A stretch of DNA of 64,000 bases from JAKVAV01 sp964651785 (lineage in GTDB: Bacteria; Bacteroidota; Bacteroidia; Flavobacteriales_D; Cryomorphaceae): assembly GCA_964651785.1 (NCBI GenBank), contig CAZYWJ010000007.1, positions 1 through 64,000 of the forward strand. The letters run 5' to 3'. The position numbers and the translations under genes are program-made. The notes beneath the pieces were generated by a model. That model was not told the origin of the DNA. It saw nothing but the letters and a program-made list of their open reading frames with translations, and did no database searches. Shown one piece after another: positions 32,705 through 39,342 of the stretch. Position 1 is the first letter of the stretch, and each line of letters opens with the position of its first letter.

Positions 32705-34378
32705 TTATTTGATCACATGTATTTTACGAATGGTTTTCTCATAATTCGAAGTTAATTCAATCAGGTAAATACCTGCCTCAAAGCCTGAGATGCTGATTTG
32801 GTTCTGATTATTTGCTTGGTCATAGACCGTCTTACCCGCAATGTCGAGAATACGAAGCCTGCTAATTTTATCTGTACCTGCAATATTTATAAAGTCTCTG
32901 GTCGGATTCGGGTAAACGGTGATTTGCTTCATCGTCTTCTCACTTATGCCAAGTGTATTCGTCACCTGAACGTTCTTACAAAAGTTATCACCTCCACAGG
33001 CATTATTGATAGCCAGACAAACCATGTAAGTCCCTGAATTTTCGTAGGTGTGTGTCGGGTTTTGTGCCTCGCTATAGCCACCGTCGTCAAAGTTCCAAAT
33101 GTAGCTGTAGCCCTCGCCTCCTTCGGCAAAAAACTGTACGGTAGGACCTTCAACCTCAAAGTCAAAATCTCCGCTAGGTGCGGGACATCTTTCGATAAAA
33201 ATCGTGTAGAAGGCACCTTTGTTAGATCCGCCGTCATCATCACCCTCAGCGCTTACAACTATGTCTATTGTGCCATCCTCGTTCAGGTCGCCCACGGTAG
33301 CTATTCGAGCAGCCAATCGATCTTCAACGGAAAGATCGAAAGTGAAATTTCCTTCAAAGCGATTGATCTTTTTCTCGTTGATCACCCATCCATCCTCATG
33401 CATGAACAGAATCCACACCGAGCCAATATTCTCACCACCATCATCATCACCCGGAGCACCTACCGCTAGGTCAATTGCTCCGTTCAAGTCTAAATCGCCG
33501 ATTGCGCGTACACTTGAACCAAATTCATCATCAATATTCAGGAATCCACCAAAATCACCTTCAAGACGCGATATTTTTTGAACGTCTGACACAGTCTCGT
33601 TTTCACTTCCGTAGAGGAGATAAATAGCTCCGAAGTTGGTATTTTGATCATCATCTCCCGGTGCGCCACAGATGATGTCTTGCTGTCCGTCTTGATTAAT
33701 ATCCGTCAAGCTCAATCCGCTTCCGAAAAAATCACCCTCTTCAAGTCTTTCGCTCAAAAGCGGATGACTCATGTCAATGGTTTCCAAAAGGGCCAGGCCT
33801 TCTGCGATATCTACACCGAATCTATAGATGACCCCTGCTTCGTGGCGGGAGGTGGTGTATAAAACCCCGTTTGCGTAAGCCAAAAACTCGCCTAAACGTA
33901 CCGAGGCATTGGCAATTTCGGTGGAAAGCGTCAACTCTTCCAGTTGGTAGGATTCGGATGAACTCGTTAAGGCGAATAGTTTACCACCTTCCGCGCCGGG
34001 CGCTCCGACTATGAGCTCACTCATTCCATCATTGTTGATGTCTCCTAAGTCTACCACTGCCGATCCGAACTCGGCATTTTCTACCCCTTCGAAGTAGGCA
34101 AAGTCTGAGGCGGCAATTTCGACCTCCGAAAGAACAGAACCGTCATCGGCAAGCGTGATGATCGAAAACTTCCCGTTTTGATCGTGCGGAGCTGCTGCAA
34201 AAATTCGATTATTGATTTGCGATTCCATCACAAATCCGAAATTTCCATCATTCGATAAAGTGGATTGGAGATTGCCGTCTTCGGCGGAAACTTTCTGAAA
34301 ATCAGCAGCAGTTCCTGTTTGTCCGAATAAAATTTGGGCAGAAAAAAAAGCCCCTGTAAGAAGTAGAGCGTGTTTCAT
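32705..34378 (-). CDS. T9SS cargo with FG-GAP repeats and PKD domain
   Basis: The 557-residue secreted protein has a signal peptide (LLLTGAFFSAQILFGQ), then at least four FG-GAP-type repeats with calcium-loop patterns (DINNDGMSELIVGAPG, DINQDGQQDIICGAPGDD, DLNGAIDLAVGAPGDD, DLNEDGTIDIVVSAEGDD) as in integrin-alpha-like beta-propellers, a PKD domain near 405-475 (YIWNFDDGGYSEAQNPTHTY) and a type A sorting domain (VYPNPTRDFINIAG, AGIYLIELTS, KIHVIK). It should be carried to the cell surface or medium by T9SS, perhaps as an adhesin. No promoter box is evident. Confidence 0.93.
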   Translation of the reverse strand: MKHALLLTGAFFSAQILFGQTGTAADFQKVSAEDGNLQSTLSNDGNFGFVMESQINNRIFAAAPHDQNGKFSIITLADDGSVLSEVEIAASDFAYFEGVENAEFGSAVVDLGDINNDGMSELIVGAPGAEGGKLFALTSSSESYQLEELTLSTEIANASVRLGEFLAYANGVLYTTSRHEAGVIYRFGVDIAEGLALLETIDMSHPLLSERLEEGDFFGSGLSLTDINQDGQQDIICGAPGDDDQNTNFGAIYLLYGSENETVSDVQKISRLEGDFGGFLNIDDEFGSSVRAIGDLDLNGAIDLAVGAPGDDDGGENIGSVWILFMHEDGWVINEKKINRFEGNFTFDLSVEDRLAARIATVGDLNEDGTIDIVVSAEGDDDGGSNKGAFYTIFIERCPAPSGDFDFEVEGPTVQFFAEGGEGYSYIWNFDDGGYSEAQNPTHTYENSGTYMVCLAINNACGGDNFCKNVQVTNTLGISEKTMKQITVYPNPTRDFINIAGTDKISRLRILDIAGKTVYDQANNQNQISISGFEAGIYLIELTSNYEKTIRKIHVIK

Positions 34379-34446
34379 TTGATTGCAGGTTTTAAAACGC
34401 GTTCAAGGGGGCTTGATGCTTTTACGCTTTCAGCAGAAGAATGTTT

Positions 34447-34920
34447 CTACGAATTGTGGTATGGCTCGTTATTCAATATCGTAAACGCCCGGTAAATTTG
34501 CTCGGTGGCAAATAGTCGAACCATTTGATGCGAAAAGGTCATTTTCGATAAGGCCAATTTTGATGTAAATCTTTTATAAATCGATGTGTCGAAACCGAAA
34601 GGACCACCTACCACAAAAACCAGCCTTTTAGGTCCGGCGTTCATCTTCTTTTGAAGAAAAAGAGCAAATCCCTCACTGTGGTACTGCTGACCTTTCTCAT
34701 CTAATAACACGACGGCATCCGAACTTTCAATTTTCATCAATAGAGCTTTGGCCTCTTGTTTTTTTCTCTCCTCCGGGTCGAGTTTACGCCACTTTTTGTC
34801 TTCGGGAATTAAAAGTTCTTCGAATGGCGTGTAGCGTTGAATGCGAGAAGTGAAAATATCTACTCCCGTTTCCAAATAACCTTTTTCCGTTTGACCAATA
34901 ATGGCGAGGACTATTTTCAT
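34447..34920 (-). CDS. rlmH: 23S rRNA (pseudouridine(1915)-N(3))-methyltransferase
   Basis: RlmH methylates pseudouridine 1915 in helix 69 of 23S rRNA. The 157-residue protein has the SPOUT-fold marks LDEKGQQYHSEGFA, VFVVGGPFGFD (SAM-binding knot) and the C-terminal LALSKMTFSHQMVRLFATEQIYRA with INNEPYH-type ending LNNEPYHNS. Length is standard. A TATTTTTG box ends five bases before the ATG, suggesting a leaderless message. The divergent DUF4783-like gene starts about 100 bases away. Confidence 0.97.
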   Translation of the reverse strand: MKIVLAIIGQTEKGYLETGVDIFTSRIQRYTPFEELLIPEDKKWRKLDPEERKKQEAKALLMKIESSDAVVLLDEKGQQYHSEGFALFLQKKMNAGPKRLVFVVGGPFGFDTSIYKRFTSKLALSKMTFSHQMVRLFATEQIYRAFTILNNEPYHNS

Positions 34921-34925
34921 GGATT

Positions 34926-34933
34926 CAAAAATA
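34926..34933 (-). promoter_or_regulatory. -7 box of rlmH, five bases from the ATG
   Basis: TATTTTTG on the minus strand fits TAnnTTTG; five bases separate it from the ATG at 34920. No -33 element is seen. Confidence 0.6.
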
Positions 34934-34960
34934 CGAGGAAAGAATAAGTGGTGCTTTTCT

Positions 34961-34968
34961 TATATTTG
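34961..34968 (+). promoter_or_regulatory. -7 box for the DUF4783-like gene
   Basis: TATATTTG fits TAnnTTTG and would give a leader of about 45 bases before the ATG at 35017. Confidence 0.45.
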
Positions 34969-35016
34969 ACTCTAGCGGCCCGCTTTTTGCACGTGTCAGT
35001 TGATTCAATTTTTACA

Positions 35017-35406
35017 ATGAAAAAGCTGTTTCTGTTTTTCTCTCTGTTCTTTATCGTGTGCATTGCCTTCGGGCAAAGTGTTGAGAAGGATGCCATTTCA
35101 ATGGCGATAAAATCCGGTGATTCCCAAAAGGTCGCCTTGTATTTCATGCCTTCCGTCGATCTGACGGTTGAGTCGGCCGAGAATGTCTATAGCAAAGATC
35201 AGGCTGAAATGATCATTCGACGTTTTTTCGAAGATCATGTACCAAAGAGTTTCGTGTTGAAACACGAGGGGAAGTCTAAACTGGACGATTATTACTACAT
35301 CGGCACGCTCAGCACTGAAAAAGGCGAGTATCGCCTTACCTATTTTCTAAAAAAGAGCGATGACAAATTTCGCATCAAGCAAATGCGAATCGAGAATACT
35401 CCCTAG
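35017..35406 (+). CDS. DUF4783-like secreted protein
   Basis: This protein of 129 residues has a signal peptide (LFLFFSLFFIVCIAFGQ) and a small cystatin/NTF2-like domain: DAISMAIKSGDSQKVALYF, VYSKDQAEMIIRRFF, then KLDDYYYIGTL and YRLTYFLKK. These traits match the Bacteroidota family DUF4783, of unknown function, found in the periplasm. The ATG at 35017 is chosen to place the signal peptide first. Its TAG stop overlaps the convergent glycosyltransferase stop in the shared palindrome CTAG. Confidence 0.78.
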   Translation: MKKLFLFFSLFFIVCIAFGQSVEKDAISMAIKSGDSQKVALYFMPSVDLTVESAENVYSKDQAEMIIRRFFEDHVPKSFVLKHEGKSKLDDYYYIGTLSTEKGEYRLTYFLKKSDDKFRIKQMRIENTP

Positions 35407-36554
35407 GTTTTATGGGAAAGTAACCGATCGTAGATTTTCAGTTGATCGGCTATAAAGTGTTCGCGGCTGAAGCGATCCCGACCGGCTAAAGCGTTGGCTG
35501 CGAACGTCTGCAACTTGTCTCTGTTTTTCAATAAATCTTCCATTGCTGCGCTGAGGTGTTCCACATCGTGCTTTGCCAAAACCAATCCATCCGTTTCGTG
35601 ACGCACCACTTCTTTGCAACCACGACTATTGATGGTAATGACCGGCACACCCATAGATAAAGATTCCATCAAATTGACGGGCAGTCCTTCACGCTCGCTT
35701 GGAAACACGTTCAAATCTGAAATAGCCAGATAATCTTGAACGTTTTCTTTCCAGCCAACTCTCACGATATCCTTGTCTTCTTTTAAAGCCTTCTCAAAAC
35801 GCTGCTGCTTCGATGTCGGGTGAATTCTGTCTTTTTCGCCTATGAGCAATAGCTTAATACGATCGTGCTGCTCCTTCAATTTTAAAAAAGCCAGTACCAC
35901 TTTATCAAAACCTTTGAAATGCGTCTGACGACCAATGAAGATGAAAACAAAATCATCTGTACTAATTCCGTTTTCTTCTTTAATACGTCTTTTGGTTGCT
36001 TCACCAATATTTGAAGGATCAAATCGCTCCAAATCACAACCCATACCGTAAGAGTTCAGAACACTTACCGTTGCATTCGGAGCTTTATCCTCCAAGTACT
36101 CTTTATCATCTTGGGTTAACACAAAGACTTCATCTACCTTTTCCGCGCTCCATTTCTCGGCTTGAGAAATGGCATATTTTCGCCAGCCTTTAATGAGAGG
36201 AGATCCGAGCCCATGAATAGTACCAGTGGATGCCGGCCAATCGTTTTTCTTCCCAAGCATCGTAGTAAAAAGTGCAGCCGAAAAGTGAATATTGATCAGG
36301 TCGGGCTTGATTTGCTGAACGAGTTCATTGACCTGCCTGCCGGCAGAAATATGTTTTAGCGGTGCCAAAGCCCTGGGAAAATCGATGTGATGAACTTCGC
36401 ACTCTATCCCTCTCCTGTAAGCATCGATTCGGGCAATGTGCTTTCGTGATGTCGCCAAATGTACTTCGTGGTTTCGCTTGATCAATTCATGCGTCAGGTC
36501 TTCCAGAAATGTGAAGTAATTCGTAATTGAAGGGATGACAAAAAGGAGTTTCAT
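35403..36554 (-). CDS. Glycosyltransferase family 1/4
   Basis: The 383-residue GT-B enzyme starts KLLFVIPSITNYFTFLEDL and has INIHFSAALFTTML, GTIHGLGSPL, EVFVLTQDDKEYL, FIGRQTHFKGFDKV and the donor-site FPSEREGLPVNLMESLSMGVPVI, typical of exopolysaccharide or capsule glycosyltransferases. Sugar specificity is unknown. A TATATTTG box sits 24 bases before the ATG (36586-36579). It stands between a secreted DUF4783-like gene and a peptidoglycan hydrolase. Confidence 0.88.
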   Translation of the reverse strand: MKLLFVIPSITNYFTFLEDLTHELIKRNHEVHLATSRKHIARIDAYRRGIECEVHHIDFPRALAPLKHISAGRQVNELVQQIKPDLINIHFSAALFTTMLGKKNDWPASTGTIHGLGSPLIKGWRKYAISQAEKWSAEKVDEVFVLTQDDKEYLEDKAPNATVSVLNSYGMGCDLERFDPSNIGEATKRRIKEENGISTDDFVFIFIGRQTHFKGFDKVVLAFLKLKEQHDRIKLLLIGEKDRIHPTSKQQRFEKALKEDKDIVRVGWKENVQDYLAISDLNVFPSEREGLPVNLMESLSMGVPVITINSRGCKEVVRHETDGLVLAKHDVEHLSAAMEDLLKNRDKLQTFAANALAGRDRFSREHFIADQLKIYDRLLSHKT

Positions 36555-36578
36555 TTAGCGATTTGGTCATAGCCAATG

Positions 36579-36586
36579 CAAATATA
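36579..36586 (-). promoter_or_regulatory. -7 box for the glycosyltransferase at 36554
   Basis: TATATTTG on the minus strand fits TAnnTTTG; 24 bases lie between it and the ATG. Confidence 0.45.
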
Positions 36587-36627
36587 GAAATCCGATCGGG
36601 CTTGCCTTCGCTTTTCCGAGATGCAAA

Positions 36628-37557
36628 TCAATTCAATTTCAATCGGTCCCCCGGTTTGATTCGGTAATCACGAGGCAGGTCAGAATGCTTCAAAATTTTC
36701 TTCATTTTTACCCCATACCTTTGAGAAATCTCGCGCAGCGTTTCTCCTTCTTTTACTACGTGGGTGTCGTATTTTCTGTTTTTTCCGCGTTTAGGCTGAA
36801 GGTAGATCAACTCACCTTTTTCGATGGTTTCTCCGTTATCCAGGTCGTTGTACTTTTTGATTTGCCAAGGTCCCATATCCATTTGTCCTGCCAATGACTC
36901 AGGGGTGTACTTTTGATCGGCGACCACATACTTAATTCGGTTCGAACTTTTCTGAATTTCCAATCCTTTTCTGATCTCCAAGACAATTTCTTCTTGCGAA
37001 TCAGTATTCCTTTTCGCCGGTGCGGAAGTTGGTCGCTTGGCATCCGGATTGTCATAGCTCGCCAAATTATTCTCTTCGATCAGCCTGATCAATAATTCAG
37101 GATACTTGGGGTTGGTGGCATATCCCGCTTTCTTCAAGCCCTTAGCCCAAGATTTATAATCGGTTACTTTATAGTCGAAAAGAAATTGGTATCGACTTCT
37201 TTGCAAGAAGATACTGTGATCGTCAAAGCTCTCCTGAGCGTTTCGGTATTTGCGAAAGCACTCATTTCGCTCGTCATCATCGTGATAAACTTTTTTTCCC
37301 TGCCAGTCGTGGCATTTAATGCCAAAGTGATTATTTGCCTCGCGGGCCAATTCACTATTTCCATCTCCACTCTCTAAAATGGCTTGGGCTAAAGTGATGC
37401 TCGCCGGAATGCCATACTTTTCCATTTGGTCAATGGCCACATCCTTCCACTCAGCAATATATTCTGCTCGGGTTTTGCGTTTGTTCGGATCACCTTCCGC
37501 AAAGGCGAGAGTACTTATCAGCAGAACTAATAAGAGAATAACCTGTCTTCTCAACAT
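36628..37557 (-). CDS. Secreted N-acetylglucosaminidase with LysM domain
   Basis: The 309-residue protein has a signal peptide (RRQVILLLVLLISTLAFA), a glucosaminidase (FlgJ/LytG-type) domain at about 30-175 with ITLAQAILESGDGNSELA (likely catalytic Glu) and NNHFGIKCHDWQGK, and a C-terminal LysM domain (HVVKEGETLREISQRYGVK to RIKPGDRLKLN) that binds peptidoglycan. A second, weaker LysM-like segment precedes it (VVADQKYTPESLAGQMD). It should cut the glycan chains of the cell wall in the periplasm. The ATG at 37557 places the signal peptide first. A TAACTTTG box lies 42 bases upstream (37607-37600). Confidence 0.92.
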   Translation of the reverse strand: MLRRQVILLLVLLISTLAFAEGDPNKRKTRAEYIAEWKDVAIDQMEKYGIPASITLAQAILESGDGNSELAREANNHFGIKCHDWQGKKVYHDDDERNECFRKYRNAQESFDDHSIFLQRSRYQFLFDYKVTDYKSWAKGLKKAGYATNPKYPELLIRLIEENNLASYDNPDAKRPTSAPAKRNTDSQEEIVLEIRKGLEIQKSSNRIKYVVADQKYTPESLAGQMDMGPWQIKKYNDLDNGETIEKGELIYLQPKRGKNRKYDTHVVKEGETLREISQRYGVKMKKILKHSDLPRDYRIKPGDRLKLN

Positions 37558-37599
37558 GTTATCAACAAGAATTTTTAACCGGTTAATAAACAAGTTTTC

Positions 37600-37607
37600 C
37601 AAAGTTA
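37600..37607 (-). promoter_or_regulatory. -7 box for the glucosaminidase gene
   Basis: TAACTTTG on the minus strand fits TAnnTTTG; the leader before the ATG at 37557 would be under 42 bases. Confidence 0.4.
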
Positions 37608-37677
37608 TCGGTACTTTCAGCGATATGGCTTGCACACGCCACGCACTTATTCACACTTGCGTGTTGAATTAACAATT

Positions 37678-38613
37678 TCAGTAGATATTAATCCCCTCTC
37701 TTTCTTCCATTGCAGGAATGCCCTGCAGGCCTCCGCTGTGAATAAGTAGCCACACTTCGTTAGTCGGGATTTCAATTTTTTTTGCTAATTCGGTCATCGC
37801 AAATGCCGCTTTTCCCGTGTAAACGGGGTCGAGTTTAACGCCGGTCTCTTTCGTAAAATTGCGCATGAAATCGATCAGTTCAGGTTTAATCTTGGCGTAC
37901 CCGCCAAAATGAAATTCGGTCGTTAAGTGAACTTTATCCAAAATAGCCTCCTCCGTTTCAGCATCAGCGAAGGTTTTTCGAGCGTATTCCTTAACGGTAT
38001 CCAAAAGAAAATCTCCTCCTTTCAATGCGGAGATACCATAGAGAAGACTGCCTGATTTATTGGCTACAGCCAATCCACTCAGGGTCGTAGCGGTACCGCA
38101 GGCTACAAAGATTCGATCGTATTTTCGCTGAAGCTCCGTCATTATTTCGCTACAACCCTGAACGCCGTAGTGATTTTGACCACCTTGAGGAATGAGATAA
38201 AATGAACCGAAGCGATGACGAAGACTTTCGATATAATCGCGATCCGCAATCGACTTGAATTCCGTGCGACTAACGGGATGAATTTTCATTCCATAGGCTC
38301 GCGCCTTGCTGATTGTCGGGTTATTGAAATCAACGTCTTCGCCACGAATGATGCCGATAGATTGCAGTCCATGGACGTTGGCTGCAGCAGCGGTAGCCGC
38401 AATGTGATTTGAGTGGGCTCCGCCAAAAGTCAGTAAAGTGTCTCGCTCCGTTTGAATAGCGTTGCGAATATTCCACTTCAATTTTCGCCATTTGTTTCCC
38501 GATACTTCATCGTGAATGAGGTCATCGCGTTTCACAAAAGAACGGATGCCTTTTTCGTTCAAAGCTTCAAACTGAACCTCTTGCTCGATAGATGGAAGCT
38601 GAAATTTTTTCAT
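37678..38613 (-). CDS. PLP-dependent ACC deaminase / D-cysteine desulfhydrase family protein
   Basis: The 311-residue protein is a fold-type II pyridoxal-phosphate enzyme: RDDLIHDEVSGNKWRKLKWN carries the Schiff-base lysine (SGNKxRK), FGGAHSNHIAATAAA binds the cofactor phosphate region and VACGTATTLSGLAVA the phosphate loop. This family includes 1-aminocyclopropane-1-carboxylate deaminase and D-cysteine desulfhydrase; the substrate cannot be decided by eye. A TACCTTTG box ends six bases before the ATG. It is divergent from rnhB with only 20 bases between the starts. Confidence 0.9.
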   Translation of the reverse strand: MKKFQLPSIEQEVQFEALNEKGIRSFVKRDDLIHDEVSGNKWRKLKWNIRNAIQTERDTLLTFGGAHSNHIAATAAAANVHGLQSIGIIRGEDVDFNNPTISKARAYGMKIHPVSRTEFKSIADRDYIESLRHRFGSFYLIPQGGQNHYGVQGCSEIMTELQRKYDRIFVACGTATTLSGLAVANKSGSLLYGISALKGGDFLLDTVKEYARKTFADAETEEAILDKVHLTTEFHFGGYAKIKPELIDFMRNFTKETGVKLDPVYTGKAAFAMTELAKKIEIPTNEVWLLIHSGGLQGIPAMEEREGINIY

Positions 38614-38619
38614 ACGTGC

Positions 38620-38627
38620 CAAAGGTA
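38620..38627 (-). promoter_or_regulatory. -7 box of the PLP enzyme gene, six bases from the ATG
   Basis: TACCTTTG on the minus strand fits TAnnTTTG; six bases separate it from the ATG at 38613. It lies just upstream of the divergent rnhB start. Confidence 0.6.
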
Positions 38628-38633
38628 ATTTCA

Positions 38634-39245
38634 ATGAATTATCTTCGCGCCGTGGCACGATTAAAATCTTATTTTCAGAGAGGACAGATCGAGGCGGGAT
38701 GTGACGAAGCAGGTCGAGGTTGCCTGGCCGGGCCGGTAGTTGCTGCCGCAGTTATATTGCCAAGGCGTTGGAACCATCCTCTCCTCAATGACTCAAAAAA
38801 ACTTACGGAAAGTCAACGTCTAATAGTTCGAGAGGCCATTTTGAAAGATGTGGAATTTCATTCCGTAGGGATCTGTAGTCATACCGAGATTGATGAAATC
38901 AATATTTTAAATGCTTCCTTCTTGGCTATGCATCGTGCCTTGGATGCTTTGCCGCATCCGCCTGATTGCATTTTGGTGGATGGCAACAGGTTTAATCCCT
39001 ACAGGTCGATAAGGCATTGCTGTATTATTAAAGGAGACGGCATTTATCGAAGCATTGCGGCAGCATCAGTTTTGGCTAAGACTCATCGGGATGATTTAAT
39101 GCTGAAATTGCATTCTCTTCATCCTGAATATGAATGGAACACAAATAAAGGATATCCTACGGGAAAACATAGAGCAGCCATTGCAGAAATCGGCCCGTCT
39201 CCCCTTCATCGTAAATCGTTTACTTTACTGTGCGCAAAAGTTTAA
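38634..39245 (+). CDS. rnhB: Ribonuclease HII
   Basis: RNase HII cuts RNA from RNA-DNA hybrids and removes misincorporated ribonucleotides. The protein of 203 residues has AGCDEAGRGCLAGPV with the first catalytic Asp-Glu pair, LNDSKKL, ILVDGN and IKGDGIYRSIAAASVLAKTHRD. The ATG at 38634 gives a 203-residue form; a GTG at 38652, four bases after a TATCTTCG box, is a credible alternative (197 residues) because the divergent gene's promoter covers the region before 38634. Length is normal for either start. Confidence 0.95.
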   Translation: MNYLRAVARLKSYFQRGQIEAGCDEAGRGCLAGPVVAAAVILPRRWNHPLLNDSKKLTESQRLIVREAILKDVEFHSVGICSHTEIDEINILNASFLAMHRALDALPHPPDCILVDGNRFNPYRSIRHCCIIKGDGIYRSIAAASVLAKTHRDDLMLKLHSLHPEYEWNTNKGYPTGKHRAAIAEIGPSPLHRKSFTLLCAKV

Positions 39246-39342
39246 GAAATTCGGTTAATCCTTTGCACATAGGACTGTTTAAACGAATCATGCGATAGCA
39301 ACGACTAAATTCGGTGCCTGTTTAATTTTACACAAAGTCAAA

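Noticed and set aside
33180..34100. Repeated CATCATCATCACC-like stretches as a possible repeat array
   Set aside because: They encode the repeated GDDDGG loops of FG-GAP repeats within one reading frame; spacing and sequence vary, so this is not CRISPR or a DNA-level repeat array.
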